64,000 bases of DNA, taken from assembly GCA_030737835.1 (NCBI GenBank), contig CM060850.1, positions 15,394,068-15,458,067 on the forward strand, given 5' to 3'. Source of the DNA: Acorus gramineus (taxonomy: Eukaryota; Streptophyta; Magnoliopsida; Acorales; Acoraceae). Shown here piece after piece: positions 11,513-23,749 of this stretch. Below the pieces are notes generated by a model. It had not been told where the DNA came from and searched no databases. It worked only from the letters and a program-made list of their open reading frames with translations. Positions within the stretch are counted from its first letter, which is position 1; each line of letters starts with the position of its first letter. The position numbers and the translations under genes were made by a program.

Positions 11513-14500
11513 GTTTCTTGAATGCAAGATCTCATGGTTGAAGTTAAAGTTTTCATGTAATTCTTTTTTATGGGATTCAAATTTTAGATAAATTTGAGCA
11601 AAACCATGGCCCTAGCCAAAACGACAGCCGGATTTATGTTGTCTTTTTTAATAATTGATTCTCTTGTTAATCTTTATTTTCATCATACCTTCTTGGAAGA
11701 TTGTTTGTCTCGTATTTGTTTTTCATATGTTTAGATAAGTAGTGGGTCTTGAACCCAAGATCTCATGGTTGAAAAAACTGTTATCATATAATTCTTTATT
11801 TTGGAAACCCTAACAGAACCATCCACAAACCATAGGCATCAGATAAGCCCATTGTTTACATGGGGAAATTTGAATTTGAGATATATGGGGATCAAACCAT
11901 TTCTTTTTTGCTAGATAAGTAGTGGGTTTTCTTTAAATTTGAGGATCTCCAGATGTTTTTTTCTATGAAAGACTCTGCTGGTGTCTCAGAAAATTTATTT
12001 GTTGAAATCTTGATTTGCAATAATGGATTTGTCACTCATTTGTTTTGGTTGTTTGTGTTCCATAGGATCAAAGACTCAAAGTCGTTCTTGGGCAGTTCCG
12101 CAGTTACTTTATAAGGGACAATTTTGAAACGAAAAAGGGTATGGTTTGAATCTCTCTCTACCTATTTTCTTACACTGTTTGTGAAGACAATTCACTGTTG
12201 GATGAATATATACTTGGCTCTTTTATGTTCAGCAGCATTAGCATGAGTGGATTCAGAGATTTTTAGATCTGGAGGTGATTTAAAATTTGACAGATTTATT
12301 TAAAATATAAAAAAATGGAAAAAAAAAAAAACTGATTTTGATTCCATGACCTGTTGTTTGGAGATGTGAGCTAATCGGCTAGACCACATTGAGGAGTTAT
12401 AATTGAAATTGTGCTTTTGATTTATTTTTTGTTCTTTATTGAATGTTGTTTTTATTTTTTCACATTGGTATTTAAAATCTATCATTACTGGGTGTATGCC
12501 ATGATTCTACTAGTTTTTGCTCATATTTTTATATGATCACTGATTGGTAATTGTAAACAGTGCCATTTTATATGTATGGACAATATGGAACTTTATTACC
12601 AGTGTGCGTGCATTCTCCTCTGTCGCAACAGATATCACCTCCTACAGGATTATCAAATATTGTTAGGCACAACTCCCAATTGTTTTCGAGGTATATTTCG
12701 TTCTATCAATGATGATTGATGACCATTCATCATATAATTGACCTTTTGTTTTGTGGGTAATCAGAAAACGGACTGTTTTGGATTGGTCTTGTTGAGATTA
12801 ATTTGAACACAATCATTGTAATTACCCTGAAGAAGTCTTTAATTCATTTTATGTCATCCTGCATCCATAGGCCTTTATCTATTCACTTGTTCTGCTTTTC
12901 TTCATCTTGTTGATCCATTCTATTCTTAGTGAGGGATTGTGAGTAAATAAATTGATAGTGATCGAGTTTAATTCATTTATTTGATCTTTATTCAGCTGGT
13001 GATTTGATATTGGATAAACACCTTCCACCAAAAAAGAGAGGAGTTGAAGATGCTATTGCATGTTCAATCCCGGTGCGCTACTCAGATACACTGAGAATGT
13101 GATGGAAAGAGTATCAGATGGCAAAAAATCGAGCATCGAGAGCATCACAAGAAGGCTAACCACAAAAGCTAAGCCTTGGTTGTTGACGTATTTAAAAAGA
13201 CCAATGAACTTAAGCATTCCGCTGACCTTTCAATGGTATCAAGAAATTTGGATCTTTTTGTGTTTTGCGTTTTGAGTTTCTATATTGTTTTGCATTTCTG
13301 ATGTTGTCATCACTTGCATTGCAGAATGGCAACAAGAAATCTGAGGCTGTTGGGTTATATCTACATTCGGCCTTTAATTTCATAAATGGAGCAATCTTAT
13401 TACAGCCTGGCTGTTCAGAAAGCAACAGTGACGAGGCGATCACTCTGTTGAAGATATATATTGACATAGCAGAACTTTGCAAGTAATGAATGTTCAAATG
13501 TTTCCATCCTGCAAAGTAGCAGAAAAAGTTCTTTAATGAATTACATTAACCACAATAAATAGTTCAGAACTGGACAGATATACGATACTATATTCCCAGC
13601 TTTATCTGTACGAGATAGTGCTATGTCTGAAATATGTTCTAGATAATTTGTGTATAGGTTTACATTAGAAAAAGTTCTTTAATGAATTACATTAACCACA
13701 ATTAATAGTTCAGAACTGGACAGATATACGATACTATATGCCCAGCTTTATCTCTACATTTTTTCTTACTGAAATGAGATAGTGCTATGTCTGAAATATA
13801 TTCTAGATAATTTGTTTATGTCATTTTCTTGTTTTTGAACTACATTCTAATGAATGTTCAAATGTTTCCATCCTGCAAAGTAGCAGAAAAAGTTCTTTTA
13901 ACCACAATAAATAGTTCAGAACTGGACAGATATACGATACTATATTCCCAGCTTTATCTCTACATTTTTTCTTGCTCAAATGAGATAGTGCTATGTCTGA
14001 AATTTGTTCTAGATAATTTGTGTATAGGTTTACATTATTAATGCTTATTAATTTTAGTTTGTCCTATTTTAAGGATTCATCATTCATGGCCCCATTGGAT
14101 TTCAGAAAGAATCCTGAATGTTCAAATAAGGATGTATATGAATTGAATAAGACTATTCATTCTTAGGTGTTCCATTAGGATCTCTTCAAGATATATACCA
14201 ATTATTTCAAAGTGATACAGAAATCATGTGGCAACTTGCTGTGTGCTATTGAAGTGAGACTCCATCCAGTTTAGATTCATGAATGACAAGTATTCTTAGT
14301 ACAATGTTATAGCTATAAAGAGCCACAAACTGTAAAATAGATGTGTTCAATTTCCTTGCTAATTGATTATATCTCACCCAAATTACCATTAGTGCAGTAA
14401 ACTAAGTTTATTTTGGATCCTTTATTAATTTATTCCTTTATTCATGCAGGTACTGTGCATTAACACTCGAGAGCTACGGGAAGTTGGAGGCATCTGCTAT

Positions 14501-15027
14501 AGCCTACAAGTCCATGGAGGTTGTTTACTTGAGAGTAAGATCAATAAGACAGGCTATTATCAGGTATAATTTTCTTTAAAATAAAATGGAAATTTCCAAA
14601 ACTGTCACATTCTTCTTTTTTACATAGTTAAATATATGATTTTTTTTTCCGCTTCGTTTATTAAATATATGTTAAACATACATTCAAACTGTTTTCATTT
14701 GTTCAAAATGCAGATAGCTGATATGGTCATTCTGAGGTCACTCAGCCCCTCAGCATTGTAAGATCAAATTCCCCCTTTTTTTGACAGAATGATGTGCATT
14801 AGTCAATTTGTTTGGACTAATTACAACCTCAATTTATATATACTCTAAGACTTGAAATTATTTTACAGGATGAATGTGTGAGTGCTGCAAGAAGTTCCCA
14901 TAGAAAGATTTTTGATAGCATCCAAATCTTCTCATGCACACTCAAGAAGGCGCTCGATTTCAATAATCGAGATGTAGAGACATATCTACATTTGGCGAGG
15001 AAGGCTGTACCAGACGCAAAGATGTAA
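11180..15027 (+). pseudogene. CW-zinc-finger-family-like gene, truncated and broken (copy A)
   Basis: Spliced pieces match the ends of plant CW-type zinc-finger proteins. N-terminal exons near 11200-11245 (duplicated at 11464), 12066-12138 (DQRLKVVLGQFRSYF) and 12561-12690 (PFYMYGQYGTLLPV) recall the conserved DEKxQDVLGHFQKDF and YGSFLP regions. C-terminal exons near 13325-13482 (KSEAVGLYLHSAFNFINGA), 14451-14563 (LESYGKLEASAIAYKSMEVV) and 14870-15024 (KKALDFNNRDVETYLHLARK) recall the conserved helical tail. The CW domain (chromatin reader) is absent; only a short linker exon (about 12996-13233) joins the ends. That exon has frameshifts relative to copy B near 13070 and 13183. No ATG is in frame in exon 1. 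I infer a decayed, internally deleted paralog; it may still be transcribed. Confidence 0.7.
13488..14040 (+). repeat. Three partial tandem copies in an intron of copy A
   Basis: The phrase GTTCAGAACTGGACAGATAT occurs at about 13562, 13708 and 13914, within larger repeats that also carry ATGTTCAAATGTTTCCATCC (two of three) and TTCTAGATAATTTGTGTATA. In copy B the same stretch is single copy and holds the breakpoint of the 10-kb insertion. Confidence 0.85.
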
Positions 15028-16552
15028 GTGATACCAAACACTTGTGTTTCTTCGTGTACATGAGTTCAAAAAATTGAGCCTTTCTTTCATATTTTTTCCA
15101 TTTATATATGAACTACATCATCATATAAACAATGACAAAGAGTCACCACATTGTCTTGGGATCCTCATCTTTGTTTATGTCATTTTTTTTCCAAATTTTA
15201 TGACTCATAAACATGCAGAATTACATTGAGATTCTCTATTATGTAAAATAAATATTTAGCTAACTTTTGATATCTTGCCATATCATGGGACTTATATGTA
15301 TTTAGAGCATCAGTAGTTTAAATTGAGTTTAATCAGGTGTATGTTGTCAAAATCCAGAACTTAGTTTCCTTTGTCAAGTCCTAACACACAGTTTCCTTTA
15401 TCCCCTGGCAAGGAGCTTGAAGCCAAAATGCAGGTGAAGATCATCAAGTCCAAAGCTTAGTTTTCTCATCAAAAGTGTTTTTAAAACTTAGTTTCCTTTT
15501 ATCAGTGGTCTTCTAAAAAAATGGCTTAATTTGACCCTTAATTAGAGAGGAAGTTTTCTGATCATGCCCCTTTTAACTCCAACTAATGTGGACCATGCAT
15601 TAGCAGTTTTTTTTATATGGTCTCAATTAGTTGGGCTCTTCCTAAATGTGGTTCTTCCTTGTAGATTTTGGCTTTAAAATTAGAAGAAATTTTTTTTCCT
15701 TTGATTAATGAAACAAAAAAATGCCGTCATAATAAATGATGCAGAAAATAACATATTGACTTACACATTGAAGCCAAAAAATGAGCACAGAAATTACACT
15801 TCAAGAGGAAATTGTAGTCAAAACTTTAGAAGTAAATGGACATAGAAAGTTGATAACAGTACAAGTTCTTTCTCATGTCTATAATCTATTACAAAAAAAG
15901 TAATAATATAATAAAATTCCCACCTTTTGATGAAATGATGGTCACAGATTATATTTCCAAAAAAGTAGTTTATGAAGGACATAAAATAGTAGTTATGTTC
16001 TTAATTACATTATACAAAAATGATGATTCTGCTAATGAAATGCTTGTGTAAACACCTCCAATGCCGATCTCCTCACTTGTTTCCTTATGAACCGATATTG
16101 CTACACATTATTAATCGTGCTTGTTTACGGTAAGTAATCAGTATATTCATGCATTCTTGAAAACATTGAACTATAAGCCCTTGGGGAAACAATACTTTCA
16201 GTGCATTCTATTAATTAGTCACTTGTATGGTGATCCTTCCACGGTAGTATAGATGAAAATGGGCATTTTTATTACTGGCGTTTCATTGGAACTGAGAAGG
16301 ATATTTATGCTGCATATTCATGTTGGTGGGGACAGTTATTGTTCTTCCCAGAATCTGTCTTATTTGTTGAATGTGATTGAGGATGCCTCTTGCGCGCATG
16401 CGAGGCGCAATGAGTTGTCCCAGAGAAGAAATGATTTAGTTGTTAAACTCTTCATCAGAATCTACATAGGTAACTGACAAGTTGAGGAACAAAAATTAAG
16501 TTCCCAGTTGATCTGTGGCAGTAATCTCTGCTATTCGATGATTTGTCTCTAC
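15028..16552. other. 3' flank of pseudogene copy A
   Basis: This AT-rich DNA is collinear with 37560-39300 of copy B. A short open stretch at 16253-16477 begins KMGIFITGVSLELRRIFML. It is shared with copy B in disrupted form and is unlikely to be a separate gene. Confidence 0.5.
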
Positions 16553-16780
16553 GGTAGCGTTTGGTAGCGGGATTGTAAAATTGATTTTTTGTAAATACTG
16601 GATTTAAAACTGATTATGTAGGAAGCTGTTTCCCTCCAGTTTTCTTCAATTGCAGTTTTTGGACACTTTGTCTAAAATCTGCCTGTGGGAAACTGCAATT
16701 GTAAAACTGTTTGGTTGCACGATTGCAGAACCAATTTTCATAAATGCAAAAGCTGTCTAATTACATAACCAAACGCTGCC
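16553..16780. mobile_element. Harbinger-type MITE with 3-bp TSD
   Basis: This 228-bp element has inverted ends GGTAGCGTTTGGT and ACCAAACGCTGCC and is flanked by TAC on both sides (16550-16552, 16781-16783). It is related to the element at 40555-40774 (TAA duplication) and to a decayed one at about 43255-43490. Copy B has no insertion at the matching site near 39313. Confidence 0.8.
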
Positions 16781-17590
16781 TACGAATGCCATTATGTTTT
16801 CAAGAGATTTATTCTTTCATATTTTGTCTAAAAAAATATGTAGTTTTTGAATTTGCTCAACCACATTGGTGAGGGATGCAGTCCACTTAGTGGGTCTTCT
16901 ATGGCTGCGTGCGTACTTTAGTAATTCAAATCAGAGATTGATGTTTTGTTTTTGTTGGTACCTTAAGAGATAAAAGTTATAAATTGTTTATATTATATTT
17001 TATATTTGAGATGAAATGGATCATCCTCATGTTCTTTTAAGTCATGTGAAATTTTTCTAGTTTTTTTTTCACATTTTCATGTGAGATTTTCACATTTTCT
17101 AGATTTCAATTGTTCGATGAAGAAGACTTCAAGTGGGTCCTGTCGAACAAGGTACAGTAGTGATGATACTGGGTAGAGAGGTGGGAATAGTTTTGCCCAA
17201 ATTTCCAATCAATCGACCAACTTTACAAGAAAATTTAAAATCTTTGTGGAATAACAAAATTCCTTTCTTATCAATATCAAACGGTAAAAGCCATTTTTTG
17301 GCGTATCGGTATGTTGTAAAACAGTGCTGTTACCTAGGCCCCAAAAATTAAGCCCCATTGATAAGCCCCATTAGGTGGCACAATCTTAATGATTGTTTGA
17401 TTGACTTTTTCAAACTCTTAAAAAAGCAATGACTAAATTACCCTCGTGAGCAATTTCAAAATTGGTTTCAATTAATACCGTCATTAATCTTCATTTACGG
17501 AATCCCAAAAATCGCGTGGCCAAGACGAACTGCAATCATCGTCTCCACGAACTAATTTTTTCATCCATCATTTCCTTCTCCGACTCTGTA

Positions 17591-17791
17591 ATGGGTGGGA
17601 TGAGAATCTCTCCATCCATCACGAAACACGTGACCCCAAAATCCGATGATCTCGAGAAGCTGTTGAGCACTTTCAAGCAGCGATTGCTCCTCTCGTCGCG
17701 GAGGCCTTCTTCTTCTTCTTCTTCTTCAACCAGCGCATTCAACAAACTGATGATCGATGCGTCGAGGCTCAAACACCACTCCACGAAATAA
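17591..17791 (+). CDS. Unrecognised 66-residue ORF inside the Mutator-like element
   Basis: The ORF starts MGGMRISPSITKHVTPKSDD and continues through a basic segment and a run of eight serines (an AGG/TTC-type repeat at about 17705-17725). I do not recognise the family. Its GC content is higher than the surrounding array. Its position just inside the left terminus suits either a captured exon fragment or a remnant of the element's own gene. It may not be translated. Confidence 0.3.
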   Translation: MGGMRISPSITKHVTPKSDDLEKLLSTFKQRLLLSSRRPSSSSSSSTSAFNKLMIDASRLKHHSTK

Positions 17792-17829
17792 TCCGTATCT
17801 GAAAACCTAGTAAAATTGTGTATCTGAAT

Positions 17830-20160
17830 TTTACACACTGTATCTGAAAACCTGAATGTCAGAAGACAGAATGATTTGAATCTAAACTGTCATGTGTGTA
17901 TAAAATGTGATGTATCTGAAAACATAAGTTGTATCTAAAAACATTAAATAAAAACTATATTACTAGCCGATAATGTTTTCAACTTATCAAAATTGTGAAT
18001 GTATGTATCTGAATTTCTGTACTTATCAAAATATGGTTCTTTTTATTTGAATGTATCTTAATTCAATTGAATCATATCAAATTGTGTATATCTTTCACAT
18101 ATTAAGTACAAGCTTATTGCCTAGATGTGTGTTGTATCTGAATTTGGAACACTGTATCTGAAAACCTGTCTGTTAGAAGACAGAAGATTGACATCAAATG
18201 GTGTTGTATCTGAATTTTGAACACTGTATCTGAAAACCTGTCTGTTAGAAGACAGAAGATTGACATCAAATTGTGTATCTGAATTTTACACACTGTATCT
18301 GAAAACCTGAATGTCAGAGACAGAATGATTTGAATCTAAACTGTCATGTGTGTATAAAATGTGATGTATCTGAAAACATAAGTTGTATCTAAAAACATTA
18401 AATAAAAACTATATTACTAACCAACAATGTTTTCAACTTATCAAAATTGTGAATGTGTGTATCTGAATTTCTGTACTTATCAAAAATATGGTTCTTTTTA
18501 TTTGAATGTATCTTAATTCAATTGAATCATATCAAAATGTGTATATCTTTCACATATTAAGTACAAGCTTATTGCATAGATGTGTATGTATCTGAATTTT
18601 GAACACTGTATCTGAAAACCTGTATGTTAGAAGACAGAATGATTGACATCAAATTGTGTATCTGAATTTTAGACACTGTATCTGAAAACCTGAATGTCAG
18701 AAGACAGAATGATTGACATCAAATTATGTATCTGAATTTTACACACTGTATCTGAAAACCTGAATGTCAGAAGACAGAATGATTTGAATCTAAACTGTCA
18801 TGTGTGTATAAAATGTGATGTATCTGAAAACATAAGTTGTATCTAAAAACATTAAATAAAAACTATATTACTAACCAACAATGTTTTCAACTTATCAAAA
18901 TTGTGAATGTGTGTATCTGAATTTCTGTACTTATCAAAAATATGGTTCTTTTTATTTGAATGTATCTTAATTCAATTGAATCATATCAAAATGTGTATAT
19001 CTTTCACATATTAAGTACAAGCTTATTGCCTAGATGTGTGCTGTATCTGAATTTTGAACACTGTATCTGAAAACCTGTATGTTAGAAGACAGAAGATTGA
19101 CATCAAATTGTGTATGTATCTGAATTTTACACACTGTATCTGAAAACCTGAATGTCAGAAGACAGAATGATTGACATCAAATTGTGTATCTGAATTTTAC
19201 ACACTGTATCTGAAAACCTGAATGTCAGAAGACAGAATGATTTGAATCTAAACTGTCATGTGTGTATAAAATGTGATGTATCTGAAAACATAAGTTGTAT
19301 CTAAAAACATTAAATAAAAACTATATTACTAGCCGATAATGTTTTCAACTTATCAAAATTGTGAATGTGTGTATCTGAATTTCTGTACTTATCAAAAATA
19401 TGGTTCTTTTTATTTGAATGTATCTTAATTCAATTGAATCATATCAAATTGTGTATATCTTTCACATGTTAAGTACAAGCTTATTGCCTAGATGTGTATG
19501 TATCTGAATTTTGAACACTGTATCTGAAAACCTGTATGTTAGAAGACAGAATGATTGACATCAAATTGTGTATCTGAATTTTAGACACTGTATCTGAAAA
19601 CCTGAATGTCAGAAGACAGAATGATTGACATCAAATTGTGTATCTGAATTTTACACACTGTATCTGAAAACCTGAATGTCAGAGACAGAATGATTTGAAT
19701 CTAAACTGTCATGTGTGTATAAAATGTGATGTATCTGAAAACATAAGTTGTATCTAAAAACATTAAATAAAAACTATATTACTAACCAACAATGTTTTCA
19801 ACTTATCAAAATTGTGAATGTGTGTATCTGAATTTCTGTACTTATCAAAAATATGGTTCTTTTTATTTGAATGTATCTTAATTCAATTGAATCATATCAA
19901 AATGTGTATATCTTTCACATATTAAGTACAAGCTTATTGCATAGATGTGTGCTGTATCTGAATTTTGAACACTGTATCTGAAAACCTGTCTGTTAGAAGA
20001 CAGAAGATTGACATCAAATTGTGTATCTGAATTTTACACACTGTATCTGAAAACCTGAATGTCAGAAGACAGAATGATTTGAATCTATACTGTCATGTGT
20101 ATATAAAATGTGATGTATCTGAAAACATAAAATGTATCTTAAAACATAAAATAAAAACCT
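17830..20160. repeat. Higher-order tandem repeat, period about 455 bp
   Basis: The marker CATGTGTGTATAAAATGTGATG (or a close variant) recurs at 17891, 18345, 18799, 19257, 19710 and 20094, giving spacings of 454, 454, 458, 453 and 384. Within each unit a shorter motif, GTGTATCTGAATTTT...CTGTATCTGAAAACCTG...CAGAAGACAGAATGATTGACATCAAATT, repeats one to three times with small length changes. The units are strikingly uniform, which suggests recent homogenisation. Confidence 0.92.
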
Positions 20161-20257
20161 ACACACTTTGAGAAAAAAGTGAAAAACACATTCACGGAGC
20201 ACATTGACATCAAATGTGTTGTACAATGGAGAAAATCCAAAAGCCCTCTACAACCTA

Positions 20258-20482
20258 CTAACAATTAGAGCTTTCAGGTATTTTCGCCTTCTTGTTTCTC
20301 GGCTTATACATTTTGGGTGCCTTCCTTCTTGACGGTGGTCGTCCTTTACTTCGAACCTTGAAAGGCGAGTGAACAATTGAATCTGGCACCTCATCACCAA
20401 CACTATAGTCAGTATTTGCTTTTGTCAAGTCATCATACAAAGATTCAAGCTGTTTAAAGAATGCAACAGAATTCAGATACAC
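20258..20482 (-). pseudogene. FRS/MULE-transposase C-terminal remnant
   Basis: A 74-residue minus-strand frame begins MYLNSVAFFKQLESLYDDLT and ends with a basic tail containing KVRSKGRPPSRRKAPKM. An AT-hook-like GRPP followed by basic residues is common at the C-terminus of FAR1-like/MULE transposases and FRS proteins. No SWIM finger or catalytic core lies upstream, since 20483-21300 is repeat. I infer the last exon of an otherwise deleted FRS-type transposase that once mobilised this element. Confidence 0.5.
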
Positions 20483-21080
20483 AACATGTATCTTAATTTA
20501 AAGAATATGATGATTCAAATGGACAGTGAAAAAAATCGTATCAAATTGAATTATTCAGATCTAAAAACAGTCTAACCTTAATGGATCTCCATTGGTTACA
20601 CCACAACCGTGTAAATCTTATATTTTCGACCAATCAAACTGAAAAAAAAAACAAATACTAGGTTTGTTTTAACTCTCACAAACAGAATTAAGATACACCA
20701 TGTGTATCTTAATTTAAAGAATATGGTGATTCAAAGGGACAGTAAAAAAAATCGTATCAAATTGAATTATTCAGATCTAAAAACAGTCTAACCTGAATGG
20801 ATCGCCATTGGTTCCACCACAACCGTGTAAATCTTATATTTTCGACCAATCAAACTGAAAAAAAAAAAACAAATACTAGGTTTGTCTTAACTCTCACCAA
20901 CAGAATTAAGATACACCATGTGTATCTTAATTTAAAGTCAAATGAACTATTAAAAAATCAATACAATGTAAATTATTCAGATCTAAAACAGTCTAACCTG
21001 AATGGATCGCCATTGTTTCCACCGCAACCGTGTAAAAAATCTTATAGTCTCAACCGATCAAACTAAAAAAAAAATTACGA
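20483..21080. repeat. Tandem repeat, unit about 215 bp, nearly three copies
   Basis: The phrases TGTATCTTAATTTAAAG, TTCAGATCTAAAA and CACAACCGTGTAAATCTTAT (CGCAACCGTGTAAAAAATCTTATA in the last) recur in the same order three times, with the last unit shortened. Confidence 0.88.
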
Positions 21081-21719
21081 TGTTTGTTTTCAGTTTCACA
21101 AATAAAACTGGATCTGCAAATTCTAAATCATCAATTTTTGGGGGTTCCGATTGGCCTAACCTGAATGTTTGCACCACAAACAGATCGCACAAAAACAAAA
21201 ACGAGTTTCTTTTTTGTCTTCTCTTCTCCGCCGATAATATACGAATGAAAACAAAAATTTGATGTTTGTTTTCTTTCCCACAATCCGCCGATAAAAAATT
21301 TGATGTTTATGAAAAAATAAAATAAAACTCGTTGTGAGAGAGAAGAAGTGATTTCCGAATCGTAACTAACCTCGTAATTATCGGACCGGTTATGGGATCT
21401 TCATTTACGGGAATCAATGAAGGGCTTAATTGTGAGGGGGGTAATGTAGGAAATTCACACTTGCCACCTCATGGGGCTTAGTATGGGGTCTACCAATTGG
21501 GGCCCAAGAATCATTATTGTTTGTAAAATAATATTTTAGTTATCACGTTCAAATGGTGACAACTAATCATTCGTTACTGGTTTGTACTTGTTTTAAATTT
21601 TTTTAAAATAATATATCTTATCTAATTAAGTATATATTTTTATAAAAAAATGAAACATATGTTTTAATCAATTGTATGAATGCATTTATAGAAAATGTGA
21701 TAAAATTTTATCGAATCAT

Positions 21720-22015
21720 ATATTTTGTTAGAGTGTTGTAACACAGTTTGTCATCCAACCTCAATTCCAGTCTCACATGTGTCAATAGAAAATTAACATA
21801 ATATATTCACTTTAACGAGATATGCTTGCATATAAATTTTTTACATTTTCTATAAATGCATTCATGCAATTCATTTAGGTATATACTTTATTTTTTATAA
21901 AAATATGTATCTTATTAGATAAGATATATTATTTTTAAAAAATTCAAAACACATTTAAACTGGAATTGGAGTTGTATGTAACATTATCCATTTCGTTAAT
22001 GTGAGCATATGGCCC
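21720..22015. repeat. Dispersed repeat shared with 43780-44095
   Basis: The order of phrases (GATAGAAAATTAACA-like, TTTTTTATAAAxATGTA, ATTAGATxAGxTATA, TTTTTAAAAAATTCAAAAC, CAACATTATCCATTT-like) is the same in both places. At 43780-44095 it forms the right part of a hAT-type element, so this is probably a truncated relative. Confidence 0.65.
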
Positions 22016-22024
22016 ACAGATTTT

Positions 22025-22610
22025 CTAGGCCCGAAAGCCCCGCCCGCCCGGGCCCGTTCACTGGGCGGGCCCAGCCCGTTTTCAAGGCGGGCAGGGCTCG
22101 GGATCCCTTTTGGGGCCCGACCCGTAGGCCTATGGGGGGCAATCTAATAAATGAGTAACATGTAATTTTTATTTGAATTGTGGTTTAATTATACAAATTA
22201 TTGGCATTTATGTAAGTGTTAACCTAGTTAGATACATATAGTTATTTATTCTTTCAAATAATTAATTCATTTAATATTCTTATTTTGAAAATTCAATAGA
22301 TATAAATATTTTTTTTAACATTATACTTTAAATTTTGTGTTATTTTAACATTATATACAAATGAACAACTTAAAATTAAAAAATCAAAAGAAATAAGATG
22401 TTTAGAATTTAGGCCCGTAGGCCCGCCCGTGGGCCCGAACCCAGGCCCGGCCCGTGGGGCCCGTTCAGGCCCGGGCCTTTTTTTTTTTTGCCACGGACCG
22501 GCCTGTCCGGGCCTGCTGGCCAAGCAGGCCCGCAGCCTGGGTCTAGTGCCGGGCCTGTGCCCTATTTCAACGGCGGGCCCGGCCCGGCCCGGCCCGTTGT
22601 CGACTCCTAA
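22025..22610. mobile_element. GGCCCG-rich element remnant, probably hAT-type
   Basis: Two GC-rich blocks (about 22028-22130 and 22412-22605) made of GGCCCG/GCCCGC words flank an AT-rich core. The right end, read in reverse, is TAGGAGTCGACAACGGGCC, the kind of terminus carried by a common class of plant hAT MITEs. The left end is not clear and no target duplication was found. Confidence 0.5.
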
Positions 22611-23749
22611 TATGTATTGCTGTAACATTTTTTAACAAATAATCATTAATTTTCATCTATCGATTACTTGAATTTTGAAAAATAGAATAAATTTATTAAT
22701 TAGTTTGGATATTTTGAATTTTTTAAAGATTTTTATTTGTTATTTTCACTTTATCTAATTTTAGTTAGAGAGAAGTTGAAACTACATATCGTGGATGGGA
22801 AATGAATAGTGTTTTTTAAAAAATTTAATATTATTAAAATTTGAGCGCGGATATACACTGTCCTTTTTGTAGCCTATTTTACAGCTTCATACGCTATGAT
22901 AACATAGTATATATTGCGCTATCATAATGTATAGGTCATATCATAATATATGACCCAATTTTTTTTTCATTTTTTTATTATGAAAAAAATACACTAATGC
23001 ATCTCAGTATATACTTCATTTCATATAACAGCATACACTTTAAAATGTGAGTGTATGATTTAAAAAAAAACAAAAATAAAAAACGAGATGAACTGCAATT
23101 GGGGCTGCAATGGCTGTGTATCTTTTTCCTTAAAATTTTCATCCATCTGTTACTTTGAATTGTGAAAAATATAATAAATTTATTAATTGATAATATTATA
23201 TTAATTGATAAAAGATTACATATTATATTTTTATTGTATAAGAAATATTAATTCAATGCGTAGGCGCCGCGTGATGAGATAAGGGTAGTTATAATATTGT
23301 AGATGATGAACGAAGATTTTTTTGGATAAAGTTTTTTTTAGAAAAATTAGTTTGGATATTTTAAAATATCGTAATGATTTTTTTTATTATTTTCGCTTGA
23401 TCTAATCTTGTTTAGGAAGACGTTGAAACTACTTGGATGGGAAATGAGCATGTTTTTCAAAAATTTAGGAATAAACCCTTTAATTAATTTCACTTATTTT
23501 TATTTCCTTATAAATTTACAGTCTAGTCCCTACAATTTCACAAGTGTGTATTATTTTTTTTAAAAAAATTCGATTTCTTCACGGGGTGTTTGAATTTGTT
23601 ATATCTTGGAGGGTATTTTCGTCGTTTAAAAAATTAAAGGGTGTATCGTGGTATTTTAAAACTTCAGCTTTGGCCGTTCCCAACCGTTAAGTTGTTAGGG
23701 CTAGCCCTTTGTTTTGCATATAAAATAAGCTTTACTTCTCTCTATTTTA

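Larger units (their letters stand above)
10250..16945 (+). repeat. Segmental duplication, copy A
   Basis: This segment aligns in order with 22621-26460 plus 36474-39505 (copy B). It begins with the CATTAATTTTCATC phrase and ends near GTACTTTAGTAATTCAAA. The upstream AT-rich region, pseudogene exons, introns and 3' flank are all shared. Copy A lacks the retroelement block, the insertion at 23897-24393 and the insertion at 38131-38400. Copy B lacks the 16553-16780 insertion and the duplicated first exon. Confidence 0.85.
17322..21519. mobile_element. Mutator-like element (4.2 kb) with tandem-repeat interior
   Basis: The termini are CAGTGCTGTTACCTAGGCCC and, in reverse complement at the right, CAATAATGATTCTTGGGCCC. 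Both continue into TAAGCCCCAT..AGGTGGCA. Flanks GTTGTAAAA (17313-17321) and TTTGTAAAA (21520-21528) match at 8 of 9 bases, as expected for a Mutator 9-bp duplication. Inside are a short ORF, a large satellite-like array, a second array and an FRS-like C-terminal remnant on the minus strand. No full transposase remains. Confidence 0.8.

Noticed and set aside
17830..20160. CRISPR-like appearance of regularly repeated TGTATCTGAAAACC
   Set aside because: Repeat and spacer are both repeated in a 455-bp higher-order unit and the context is a plant transposon, so this is satellite structure.
22293..22635. Proline- and glycine-rich ORFs on both strands in the GGCCCG block
   Set aside because: They are produced by GGCCCG words in a MITE-like element; no domain.
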